Source: Chara braunii (taxonomy: Eukaryota > Streptophyta > Charophyceae > Charales > Characeae). Taken from it: DNA of 20,489 nt. Below are positions 1 through 8,517 of the stretch, one piece after another; position 1 is the stretch's first letter; each line of letters opens with the position of its first letter. Position numbers and translations under genes: made by a program. Location of the stretch: assembly GCA_003427395.1 (NCBI GenBank), contig BFEA01000306.1:994785-1015273 (forward strand), given 5' to 3'. The notes under the pieces are model-generated. The model was not told the origin of the DNA. It searched no databases and saw only the letters and a list, made by a program, of their open reading frames with translations.

Positions 1-215
1 CGACACTTAGTCTTGTCAGCGGTCCCCGACACTTAGTCCTGTTGGTGGTTCCCGACACTTAGTCCCGTCGGCGGTCCCCGACACTTAGTCCCGTCGGTGG
101 TCCCCGACACTTAGTCTTGTCAGCGGTCCCCGACACTTAGTCCCGTCGGCGGTCCCCAACACGTTAGTTCCGTCGGTGGTCCCCGACACATTAGTCCCGT
201 CGGCGGTCCCCGACA
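1..215. repeat. 26-bp minisatellite array at the left edge
   Basis: Eight consecutive units begin with cgacacttagtc or a close variant and end in ggtccc. They start at 1, 27, 53, 79, 105, 131, 157 and 184; the first six are exactly 26 bp and the last two are 27 bp. A ninth, broken copy starts at 211. Units 1 and 5 are identical, as are units 3 and 6. Most differences between units are C/T exchanges. The array is cut by the window edge, so its full length is unknown. The minus-strand frame across it only spells a repeated GPPTGL-like peptide and I do not regard it as a gene. Confidence 0.93.
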
Positions 216-932
216 CATTTCGCCCCGGACGCCATTATTTTTACTTAGTCCCACGTGGCCCCGAGTGCCTTTCCCCGAGGTGTCCCATGCTCCTTGGGCG
301 TCTTGTCGCCCCATAGCGACCCCTCTCCTTAGTCTTTCCTCGCGCCTTGTGCGTGCCGATCTCTTTGGTCGTGGACCTCCGCTCCGAGGCTCCTGTGGGT
401 GGCCTCCGTGTTGGCTCTCATTTCCTGGCTTCCCGCGGCTTCTGACCGCCCATTCCTCGACTTCCTCATTCCCTTATTGCTGTCGTGCTGCAATTGCTAG
501 TTCAAAGGGTCCTTTGGCCTTAGTCTTATTGCATTCCGATGACCCTCCCGGCCTCCTGCTATATTCTATGTGCCCCTGTTCTTGCGCTCGCTTGCTTGTC
601 GCCGCTAGTTCTTTCCTCTTGTGGTTCTCTCCTCAGGGCATCACTCCCTTCTGCGGCCTAATCCTTTGTCTTTTCTCTCTCCTGCTTCCTCACTCCAAAT
701 TTCTCTGTTGTACACAAATTATCCGTATTCAATCTCTCGAGTGCTGGGAAGTTATTCAGGACCCACCAGTCCTGACACATTCCCCCCACTCATTCGCAAT
801 GTCCTCATCGCGCACCAATCTCTTGTTAGTGGGTTTTGGAAGGATAGACGGGAGAGGAGGGTGAGGTGTTATGGGTGGTTAGTTTGCCAGGGTCCGTTTT
901 GTTCTTTTCCCATTTCTTTCTGAATGTCTTCC
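216..932. other. Gene-free pyrimidine-rich stretch
   Basis: I see no credible gene here. The plus strand is strongly C/T-rich, and the plus-strand frames (for example 265-864) translate to S/L/F/P-rich peptides of the kind such composition produces by itself. The only structured element is a segment of about 50 bp at 773-825 that resembles 2306-2360. Confidence 0.6.
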
Positions 933-1202
933 TTAGCTTCCGCCCCTTAGGGTGGAGGAGGGTATTGGGGAGTCGAAGGTTCTACGACTTAGACCAGGTT
1001 GCTCATTTCCATCATAGCTCTGCCTCTTTATTTTTTTCTCCATTGAGATGCGAAGTACCTCTTCAGTCAATTCCGTATACCCAGCAGGGCAACCCATAAT
1101 TCTTTCAACTTCAGTAACATGGGGCAGACGGGGCTCTCCTTGCTTCATGCACTTAACTACTGGTATGTTGGCTTTATTCCCCAGATGATAATTTGTTGTC
1201 AT
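933..1202 (-). pseudogene. DNMT3-like cytosine-5 DNA methyltransferase, motif IX fragment
   Basis: This frame begins at an ATG overlapping the TGA of the next fragment upstream and reads 89 residues. Residues 1-50 match the end of a DNMT3-type catalytic domain: MTTNYHLGNKANIPVV corresponds to the threonine/serine-rich stretch before motif IX, and TEVERIMGCPAGYTE fits the family's TELERIFGFPVHYTD pattern at T, E, E, R, I, G, P, Y and T. Motif IX organises the target-recognition region of these enzymes. After about residue 58 the similarity stops and the tail (ending STLRGGS) is unrelated. Motif X, expected next, is absent. Together with 1199-1471 it looks like one exon-sized fragment with a frameshift. 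A real exon with unseen introns is possible, but the damaged motif VI next door favours a pseudogene. The family call rests on recognised motifs, not on a search. Confidence 0.62.
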
Positions 1203-1471
1203 AACACAATTGGTTTTCTCATTCTATGCCTTGACTTTGTTGATAACAAATTGTAGGGAAGTTTTTGGATGCGACTCAATGTCAGACATTTTGCTCCGGT
1301 AAGGGAGATGTTCGTCCAGTACAACCGTCGTCTTTGCCGTGGTGATACCCACTTCGAATCGGTGAGCCCAGGCACGACTCCCCTTAAGTGCTTCGTAATC
1401 TCAAATCTGCCTTCCCATTTCATCGAGGAAGCATTCTTGAGCAGAAACAATTTTAGTCTCGCCTCATTCAT
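1199..1471 (-). pseudogene. DNMT3-like cytosine-5 DNA methyltransferase, motifs VI-VIII fragment
   Basis: This 90-residue frame carries FLLKNASSM, in the place of the FxxENVxxM segment (motif VI), then FEITKHLRGVVPGLTDSKW, then SPRQRRRLYWTNI (motif VIII, the arginine-rich RxRxFWGN equivalent). Order and spacing match the DNMT3 catalytic domain, which continues on the same strand in the fragment at 933-1202. In active enzymes the glutamate of ENV contacts the target cytosine. Here it is lysine, and the valine is alanine, so this copy should be inactive. The frame ends in TGA at 1199-1201, which overlaps the ATG of the next frame, so a one-base shift joins the two. Motifs I and IV, expected upstream, are not visible between 1472 and 2700. 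Confidence 0.62.
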
Positions 1472-1929
1472 TACTCTTATAAAAATAAAATCTACTTTTC
1501 GGCCCGTGCAATTTATGTTTTCCCTTTACCGTTCCCCGACGCTCAGGCCTTGCCAAATCCACATGCATCTCCCCCGGGTCCTTTTGCCCGACTTTCCTCA
1601 GGTCTTGCCAATTTTGCATTCATAACACTCTTTGTCCTTTCTTGTTTCTTGCTTATTTTTAACTTTTTCATGCATGCTGCCCAGCTCATCCCTTGTACAT
1701 CTCTCTTTCAGACACCTTGTCAGACCTTTTTCTCAGACTCATGCAACCCAAATGCTCATCTGTTTCCCAACCTTCCAATCTTTCTCTCAGATCCATACAT
1801 AGTCCATCATACGAGTCTTTTTCTTTTCCAAACATCTTGCTCGGCCCATTTTTAAGCTTATGCCCAATCAATAACACAAGTCGCTTGCCAAGCATTTTCT
1901 CAAGCTCATGCATCATCAATTTCTCACCC
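1472..1929. other. Gene-free stretch with decayed relatives of the 65-bp repeat
   Basis: No gene is visible. From about 1705 the plus strand repeats loose versions of the word order cttgycagrc-ttttctca-agctcatgc, which resembles the clean 65-bp array that follows. I read it as an older, diverged flank of that array. Confidence 0.45.
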
Positions 1930-2262
1930 GTTTCTCTTCTGGACATCTTGCCAGGCTTTTTCTCAAGCCTGCACAAAGTCAATTACTCATTCATTCTTTT
2001 CCTCTGGGCATCTTGCCAGGCCTTTTCTCAAGCCTGCGCAAAGTCGATTACTCATTCATTATTTTCTTCTGGACATCTTGCCAGGCCTTTTCTCAAGCCT
2101 GCTCAAAGTCGATTACTCATTCATTCTTTTCTTCTGGACATCTTGCTAGACCTTTTCTCAAGCCTGCTCAAAGTCAATTACTCATTCATTCTCTTCTTCT
2201 GGACATCTTGCCAGACCTTTTCTCAAGCCTGCGCAAAGTCGATTACTCATTCATTTTTACGC
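1930..2262. repeat. 65-bp minisatellite, five copies
   Basis: The word ctggacatcttgccag or a close variant recurs with the GG at 1941, 2006, 2071, 2136 and 2201, exactly 65 bp apart each time. Each unit continues with ttttctcaagcctg, then caaagtcrattactcattc. Differences are a few substitutions, mostly transitions. Since 65 is not a multiple of three, the peptide changes frame from unit to unit. The long plus-strand frames over the array (1693-2667 and 1908-2396) therefore reflect stop-poor pyrimidine-rich DNA and not a protein. Confidence 0.93.
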
Positions 2263-3530
2263 TCATGGTACCCTTCTCTTTTGCACACTTTTTCTTTGGT
2301 AGATGGCACACCTTCCCCCCACTCAAAATGCGATGTCCCCATCGCACGACTAGTTCTCACTCGGAGGTATGCAACCTTTGCTCCACCAACGAGTAGGCAG
2401 ATGCCGGCCCATCAGCCCCAAAAAGGAAGGGTGATCAGTCCTCCCCATGCTGATAACTCACCTCATCCCCTTACTCCGTCCGGCCTTTTGCTGCTTACAA
2501 GACGGGCGTTATTACTGAGGTACCTCCTCATATCTGGAAGGCAGGTCCAGTCCAAGCCTCCCAGGACCCCGTCTTGCCGTAAGGGCTTCCTCGCGAATCG
2601 TTCCTCCCGAGTGGTGTTTTCTTCGATCCGGCCTCTTCCTTTCAAGAGAGTTGAGACTCTCAATTAGTCCACGAGTGCAGTTACGAGGACCTCGCAATTA
2701 GTCCCGAAGCGGTTGTAATGCTCCGGCGGGGCGGTGTCACTCGCCCCGTGGTGGTTGTGGCTTCCACCCGGTACCACGCCCAACTCCTCCCTTCTGGACA
2801 GTGTTGCTCAACTTAACGCGGGCCACCGTGGTCCATTACAAGCGGCCACGCCGCCCCTCAACGACATGGCGTGTGGTTGGGGAGAACAAAAAAGACTAGA
2901 AAAAAAAAAATGACTCTCTCGCCCATTTGGTTCTCTCACCCTTTGACGTTTAGGCGTTCAACACAAGGCGCAATTTGAACTTCCCGACTTGAGCTCGTTG
3001 TCGGGGTCAGTTCCGGACGTCCCGCACCGATCCAAGTGGTAGGTGCCTTGGTCCTTTAACCCTCATTCTCTTACAAGAGGAACAGGTCGCGCTGAGACTT
3101 TTCCCCTTACAGGGATAGAGGTCTTGGGGTCGAGGTGCGAACACCGGTATCCCCCTCCTGATGAGGCCAAAGACTAGAGAAAGAGAAAATCCATTTCAAT
3201 CCTATTTCCAAGTTCATTTCAAGTTGCCTAGGGTCCCCTGCCTATGCAATGCAATATTCAATCCTCAATCATTCAATCCAATGTTATTTCCAAGGCTGAT
3301 TCTCATGGATGGTCTGACAACCTCTTATCAACAAAGCCACCCTCACGGCCGGTCTGGCGGTCATTCTCTCAATAGCCATTTCTCAAGATTGACCCTATCG
3401 CCCACTCAATCCTCAATTTTCTCATTCCTCAACACCCAATTTTTGTGACCATCCCAACGGTCCCTGCCCTTCTTGGCTTTAAGGTTCCGCCTCTTTTATT
3501 CACATCTTTCTCCCGCCCCCTTGGCAATTT
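2263..3530. other. Gene-free stretch of mixed composition
   Basis: I find no supported gene. 2306-2360 resembles 773-825. 2700-2880 is GC-rich and contains short complementary words (cggggcggtg with later cgccccgtgg) that could fold locally. 2888-2909 holds adenine runs. The remainder is pyrimidine-rich and unassigned. Confidence 0.5.
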
Positions 3531-3531
3531 T

Positions 3532-3830
3532 CAGTGGCCGACCCACCGGCCTTTTCCATTTCCTCCATTCAACTCATTGGCTATTTCAACGACCGACCCA
3601 CCGGCCTTTTCCACCTCTCTCATCCATCCTTTGGCTATTTCAATGATCCACCCACCGGCCTTTCCCATTTCTCTTATCCCATTAGCTATTTCAATGACCG
3701 ACCCACCGGCCTTTTCCATCTCTCTCATCCCATTAGCTATTTCAATAATCGACCCACCGACTTTTTCCACCTCTCTCATCCATCCTTTGGCTATTTCAAT
3801 GACCGACCCACCGACCTTTTCCATCTCTTA
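3532..3830. repeat. 51-55-bp minisatellite, five copies plus a partial
   Basis: The word acccaccgg (or acccaccga) recurs at 3541, 3596, 3650, 3701, 3752 and 3806, giving units of 55, 54, 51, 51 and 54 bp. Units share gaccgacccaccggcctttt at one end and ggctatttcaa or agctatttcaa at the other. A 3-bp difference lies in the middle (catccatcctttgg versus catcccattagc). Because most units are multiples of three, several frames stay open on both strands and give regular peptides (plus strand PPAFSISLIPLAIS-like, minus strand EKAGGSVIEIANG-like). I take these as by-products of the repeat. Confidence 0.92.
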
Positions 3831-3930
3831 TTGCTCATTCCAGCTCATCCTCAATCAACCTTTCGCAATCAAATATGCAGGGGACCCCAGTGCCTATTTC
3901 AAAACGGAATGACCCTTGTCAGGAGCCATT

Positions 3931-4130
3931 CCCGAACAACCTGGTTAGGGTCGTTCTTTTCCATTCTCAAGTCGAACAGCCTGGTTAGGACCATTCATTT
4001 CCATTTTAAAGTCGAACAGCCTGGTTAGGGTCATTCCTTTCCATTCTCAAGTCGAACAGCCTGGTGAGGGTCATTCCTTTCCATTCTCAAGTCGAACAAC
4101 CTGGTTAGGGCCATTCTTTTTCATTCTCAA
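3931..4130. repeat. 40-bp minisatellite, five exact-length copies
   Basis: Five units of exactly 40 bp start at 3931, 3971, 4011, 4051 and 4091. Each begins gtcgaacarcctggttaggg (the first unit starts cccgaac) and ends ccattctcaa or a close variant. The third and fourth units differ by one base. The array starts about 100 bp after the 51-55-bp array, but the two units show no obvious sequence relation. Confidence 0.95.
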
Positions 4131-4235
4131 TGCTAGTGCCCGAGGGGGTGGGCCTCGAGGTTACGGATCCCATTTCTGTCTTGGAGGCTAGAAGGTGGCC
4201 ATCTCATCTTTTGCGTGCTGTTCTCTTTCTTCCTT

Positions 4236-4349
4236 TTCTCACAGTAATGTACCATCCATTCTATTTCTCACAGTAATGTACCATCCATTCCATTTCTCAC
4301 AGCAATATACCATCCATTCCATTTCCCACAGTAATGTACCATCCATGCG
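4236..4349. repeat. 29-bp minisatellite, four copies
   Basis: The word acagtaatgtaccatccat (third copy acagcaatataccatccat) recurs with acag at 4241, 4270, 4299 and 4328, a constant 29-bp period. The last copy diverges after ccatcc. This is the fourth distinct minisatellite within 2.5 kb. Confidence 0.93.
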
Positions 4350-4956
4350 TACATCCGACTTAGCGTGTAGCACTCGAGTTGGGGCTTGCGACCCCAAGCA
4401 GCACTAGCCCACCCGGCCGTTCATCCATAACAACTGACAAAGGCGCCACTTCCATTTTCACACTTCCTGATCTCTCAGGTTTTGACTATTTTCTGTCTCA
4501 TTCATGACTCAGTTGGATTAGGCTCCTAGGGAAGGAGTGTTCTTCACGCCCCTTAACCCATAGGTTCCCTAACCTCTCTTGTACTTGACCAATCATTCAA
4601 TGCCATGGTTTGCTCGTCAATTCGTACTCAAGGTTTTCCCCTCTCAGAAGCATAATCCTTATTCCATCCAAAATTCACAATACACCCTCTCCCAATTGGT
4701 CTCATCCCAAATCCCATGTCTTTGTCTTAGGTACCCAAGGTAGCTCATCCAAAAAGTGGCCTAAAAAACTATCTTCTACTTTAGCGCGACATAGCCTTAG
4801 CTGACCCTCTTTTCACTTCCTCCTTAGCAAACTTGCCCATATTATACACGTTCTCGTCATTCTCATGTCTCTGCAGACAGAAAGCAGCGATCCTTTTCAA
4901 TACTAAGTCAACACCTAGTTCCTATTACTGCCTTGCGCCTCGTCTCGCCCAGTTCC
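4350..4956. other. Gene-free stretch before the 290-residue ORF
   Basis: No gene, RNA or repeat array is visible. It holds the region just downstream of the minus-strand ORF that ends at 4957; I cannot point to a clear polyadenylation signal. Confidence 0.5.
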
Positions 4957-5829
4957 TTATTCACCCCGTTCCTCGGCAGGCTTCCTAACCCCCAGGCCGT
5001 AGGTCTCGATCTCTCTTTTCATGCTTACAATTTTATGCAACTCTGCCTCGTTGAAAAAATCCAGTGGTGTGGCTTCCACCCCTGCCCTTGCGAGTTCCCG
5101 AGTCTTGATAATCCATTCGTGCTTGATTACATTGGTCCATTGCTGAAACCAATGACTGGGCGTTGGCCCAAACTCGTCCTCCCATCTGAAAGCCCCGTCG
5201 CCCGACTGGTGCATCGGAGGCCGCCCCTCTTCCCTAGGCCTTGAGATCTCACCCCTCTCATCCCCGCTGCTGATTTTTATGATTTCTCGCACATCCTCCT
5301 CCTCGTCCCCCTCGTCTTCACTCTGTATGGGGCTATACCCACAAACAAGGTTCTTTGGATCGTAGGTAAAAGGGATCTCTGTCCCCGTCCCATACCCCTC
5401 GCAACTGCCGCGCCTGCTTCGTCCTTCAAGCGGGCTCTCCCTTTTCTCCTCGTCCTCCTCACGTTCGTCGCGCATACCTTGTGCCCCCTCGCTTTCCCCA
5501 TGCCAAGTCTCACGTCGTTCGCCCCTGTTGGCCCCTTCCTCGTTAGAGACCCTAGCCTTATCTCCCACTTTTGTGTTGCCTCCTTCTTTCACATTTGCCC
5601 TTCCCTTTTCGCCCTCACTGTTAGATGATATTTCTATACCTTTTCCCTTGCGGAGGGGTGAGGGTTTCCTACACAAGCATTTCATTCCACCCCTGCCTAC
5701 CACTGGCCCGCCCATGAGCCCAATGTACAATTTTCTCTTCGTTGTCCTCCTCCCTTGGCTTGGTCCAGCTTCTTCCCCTCCGGTAGGCCTGTTGATTGCC
5801 CCGCTGTCCTTCTCGTTGCCGAATTTCAT
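4957..5829 (-). CDS. Charged hypothetical protein, 290 residues, intact
   Basis: I do not recognise this protein. It starts at an ATG with A at -3 and runs 290 codons without a break, which stands out among the broken frames of this window. Residues 1-215 are low-complexity and very hydrophilic, rich in E, G, R, K and S. Basic patches (GRRTTKRK near 25-33) alternate with acidic ones (EREEDEEKRE near 122-131, EDEGDEEED near 171-179), as in disordered nuclear proteins. The last 75 residues look more ordered, with aromatics (FRWEDEFGPTPSHWFQQW) and a likely helix (FFNEAELHKIVSMKREIE). It lies 378 bp downstream of the integrase end on the same strand, so it may be an extra ORF of the retroelement or an independent gene. 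Purine-rich composition may help keep the frame open, so coding status is not certain. Confidence 0.5.
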   Translation of the reverse strand: MKFGNEKDSGAINRPTGGEEAGPSQGRRTTKRKLYIGLMGGPVVGRGGMKCLCRKPSPLRKGKGIEISSNSEGEKGRANVKEGGNTKVGDKARVSNEEGANRGERRETWHGESEGAQGMRDEREEDEEKRESPLEGRSRRGSCEGYGTGTEIPFTYDPKNLVCGYSPIQSEDEGDEEEDVREIIKISSGDERGEISRPREEGRPPMHQSGDGAFRWEDEFGPTPSHWFQQWTNVIKHEWIIKTRELARAGVEATPLDFFNEAELHKIVSMKREIETYGLGVRKPAEERGE

Positions 5830-5968
5830 TTTTTGTCTTTTCTCGTTTTACTTCTAAGACCTGTATAACAAAACAACACCCGCAATGTCCCTCATACACT
5901 CGCGCCTCCCCCCCCCTTAGGCCGGTAGACACTCCCAAAATGTACCCCGTATTCCTCGCATCACGCCT

Positions 5969-5976
5969 CTTTTATA
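5969..5976 (-). promoter_or_regulatory. TATA-like box upstream of the 290-residue ORF
   Basis: The minus strand reads TATAAAAG here, 141 bp before the ATG at 5829. A start site about 30 bp downstream would give a leader of roughly 110 bases. It could equally be a promoter inside an unrecognised 3' LTR of the gypsy element, since it lies just past the end of pol. The match is short and could be chance. Confidence 0.33.
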
Positions 5977-6206
5977 CATGCGAATGCGTCGTTTGTGATG
6001 ACCCCATTTTTTTTTTTTTTCCGTCAAAAACTATGGTACAATGCCCCAAACATCCCTTCCCGTTGTCACACAAGCCACATATTGCAAACCCCCAAGTCAT
6101 GCTGCCTTTCAACCTTAGTCAGTCCAAGCCAAAGCGCCAGTCCCAAAAAAAATGACAGTCCCACGAGCATGGTCAGAGACAAACCATAGTGTGGGCAAGG
6201 TTCTGG

Positions 6207-6737
6207 TCAGTCTTTAGCTTGTGGCTCCTCTGTTTCCTTATCTTTGACCTCTTGAAGCCATTGTTCCACTGGGTCCCGACTTAGAGACCTGATCAGTCGT
6301 TGCCCCGGGAAGGGCCCTTTCAATCCAGTTCCATCCAAATCTTCCAGTTCGAAGGTGTTCAGTCCCACCCGCTTGGCGACCCGGTAGGGGCCTTTGAACC
6401 TCCTTCCCAACTGTCTCGACCAAGTACTTTCTAGTGCTGAGTTCCTTAGCAATACCATCTCCCCCACCTGAAGTGGCTCCTTTCTGACATTCCTAACCTG
6501 GTCCCATCTTGTTTTGTCCCTCATTCTGCTGTCTAGTACCCGGTTGGCGATGTCTTCCAGGACCTCCTCATTCTTAAGGACTTGTTGATATCTTGCCTCG
6601 ATTAACTCTTCAGTGGTCATTTGCGAATCATCATCTAACCTATTCCAGGTAGGTATCAAGGCTTCCACAGGAAAGTCGATCTCTCTTCCGTACCAAAGCT
6701 CTGCCGGGATACATTCCGTTGTCCTTTTAGGGGTCAT
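6207..6737 (-). pseudogene. Gypsy integrase C-terminal region with GPY module
   Basis: This 176-residue frame is the direct continuation of the integrase frame after the TGA at 6774; both are in the same reading frame. It carries PAELWYGRE, typical of the segment after the catalytic core, a helical stretch, RWDQVRNVRKEPLQVGEMVL, and RRFKGPYRV (GPY at residues 116-118) followed by TFELEDLDGT. That last block is the GPY/F module of Ty3/gypsy integrases, involved in integrase multimerisation or DNA binding. The frame ends at its own TAA-type stop after a charged tail and is otherwise undamaged. Confidence 0.88.
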
Positions 6738-6773
6738 ATTCTCTGCAAAGACAGCTTGCTTAAGATACCTAGG

Positions 6774-7994
6774 TCAGTTCCCCAGATGGTCCGCTGCGAG
6801 CTTTGCAATCGTGTTCTTCAATGTTCGGTGCCCCCTTTCAAGAGGTGCGTTGGCTTCGGGGTGATATGGATCGATGAGTTTGATCGGTACGCAGAGTCTC
6901 TTAAGCATCCCCAATACTTCTTGGTTCACAAATTTCGTTCCATTGTCTGCTATAAACCTCCTGACGAACGGGTGCCTTAAGTAGAAGTCTTCTATCCAGT
7001 CCGCCACACTCCTCCCTGTCTTTTTCTTGAGGGCGACTGACTCCACGAACCCACTCAAGTTGTCTCGCGCATCCAGGATATACCTGTACCCATCCGTTGA
7101 TACAGGCATGACCGCAAGGTCGAGGTGGACCAGATGTCCCGGCCCTAGTACCCCCATTGGTCTAAGCGGCTTGAAGACTCGTACCGAGCTTCGTTCTTGG
7201 CAAATAAGGCAAGTCTGGCAGTATATGGTGACCATGCCTGCCATGCCTGACCAATAATAGAGCGGTGTTATCTTTGCAAGTGTCCCTTTGGAAGACCGAT
7301 GACCTCCAGCTAGCCCGTCGTGCATTGCCTGGATAACGTCTACTTGCCTAGACCTTCCGCACACAACCCTTCTGGGCATAGCACCTTCCTCCCTCCGGAA
7401 CAAATGCCCGCCCCTTAGGACGTACCTTTCGGCTTCTTCTCTTGCCTTAATACTGACTTTCGTAGGTTGTTTGTTTCCTACCAACAACAAACCGATCTCC
7501 CGAAAGAGCCCTTCGTATGATTGGACATAGAAAAACTCCTCTCCTTCCTTGCCCTCATCCTTTCCTTCCTGCATCTGATTTACCACCCATTGCAACTCTT
7601 TCCTTTTCCAGGATTCCACTAAGCTCATCATTGCTTCCCGGCCCCCTTCGACCGCCATTGCTATCAGCTGCTCTTTCGGTCCTACTATCGCTCCCCATGA
7701 GTCCTTTTCTTCTCTGCGTCCTCGAGTGGTGACTGGTCCTTCTCTAAGTTCTGCTACTACGGCTGGTGCCCCTTTCTCCAAAGTCTGGATCAATAGTTCT
7801 CCTGATGTGCATCCCTCGCCCATCATTTTGTTATCCACCGCGAGCGTCCCTCCTTTGTATTCGAGGAATGCGTCTATGAGCTCTGCATCCTCCACCCCTT
7901 CGGGAGTGATGCAAACCCAACTCAGCCCATCTGCCTTGTTGCGGATTCCAGCAATCCGTTCGATCTTGTAATCGAATTGCCAGATGAATCCTAC
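6774..7994 (-). pseudogene. Gypsy RNase H end and integrase zinc-binding and catalytic core
   Basis: The open frame runs from just after TGA 7995-7997 to TGA 6774-6776; the codon at 7895 is GTG, so no true start is present and this is an internal part of pol. The first 30 codons carry FDYKIERIAGIRNKADGLS, the end of the RNase H region. Counting from 7895, a zinc-binding HHCC set is H192, H199, C229 and C232. The catalytic triad is D259 (HLDL), D317 (FIADNGT) and E353 (PLERGHRTLK), with exactly 35 residues between the second Asp and the Glu, the DX35E spacing of retroviral-type integrases. The core looks chemically complete. The final TGA replaces the Trp of the GNWP segment, and reading resumes in frame at 6737. 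Confidence 0.92.
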
Positions 7995-8106
7995 TCATCT
8001 CCTTACCGTCGGATCTATAGGCCTGTAATTCTTCAGAGCTTTTGCGACATTCGTCGGATCGATCCTTAAGATGAACCGCCTCCCAAATAGGTAGGCTTGA
8101 AAGGTC

Positions 8107-8514
8107 TTAAGGCAATGCAGGATGGCTAGGACTTCCTTCTTGAATTGCGAGTACCGCCGTTCTTGCGGAGTTCAAGGTTCTACTTTCGAATCTAATCGGC
8201 CTCTCTTTTCCTCCCTCATCCCTTTGAATCAACACACCTCCTACGGCCAAAGGTCCTTCATCCGTCTCTAGGATGAAGGGTCGTCCCACTTCGTCATTAA
8301 AACAAGGCGCGGACAGGGCGACTATCTCAGATGTCAATATGTCCTTGAGTCTTTGGACAACTCCTTCCCGCTCCTCCTTCCAATCCATGGTTCCTTCTTC
8401 CCTGATCATAGCCCCGATAGGCTCAGCGATCTTGACAAAGTTCTTAATAAAGATCCTCCAAACGCCGACCACGCCTAGGAATGCCCTTACCTCCGTCGTC
8501 GTGCGCAGTGGCAT
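8107..8514 (-). pseudogene. Gypsy RT thumb/connection and RNase H start
   Basis: This 135-residue frame is in frame with the RT frame upstream, separated only by TAG 8518 and one codon. It begins PLRTTTEVRAFLGVVG, the conserved block after RT where gypsy elements read WPxP...EVRxFLG, followed by FIKNFVKIAEPI. RNase H starts around residue 80 with FILETDEGPLAVGGVL; D85 is the first catalytic Asp. After SRTLNSA (near 8166) one extra base throws the frame off and it ends at 8107. The shifted frame carries on with ERRYSQFKKEVLAILHC, which holds the catalytic Glu, and then RIDPTN with the next Asp. Confidence 0.88.
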
Positions 8515-8517
8515 CGG

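Noticed and set aside
1-215. CRISPR-like array
   Set aside because: The units are directly adjacent with no unique spacers, and the setting is eukaryotic. The same applies to the other arrays.
265-923. Plus-strand frames rich in Leu, Ser, Phe and Pro
   Set aside because: Composition alone explains the absence of stops; no domain or signal is convincing.
1693-2667. Plus-strand frame of 324 codons
   Set aside because: It runs through the 65-bp array, whose period is not a multiple of three, and its peptide is S/L/F/P-rich as expected from pyrimidine-rich DNA. No motif is visible.
3445-4028. Two overlapping plus-strand frames with regular peptide repeats
   Set aside because: They are products of the 51-55-bp and 40-bp minisatellites. 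Both strands and several phases are open equally.
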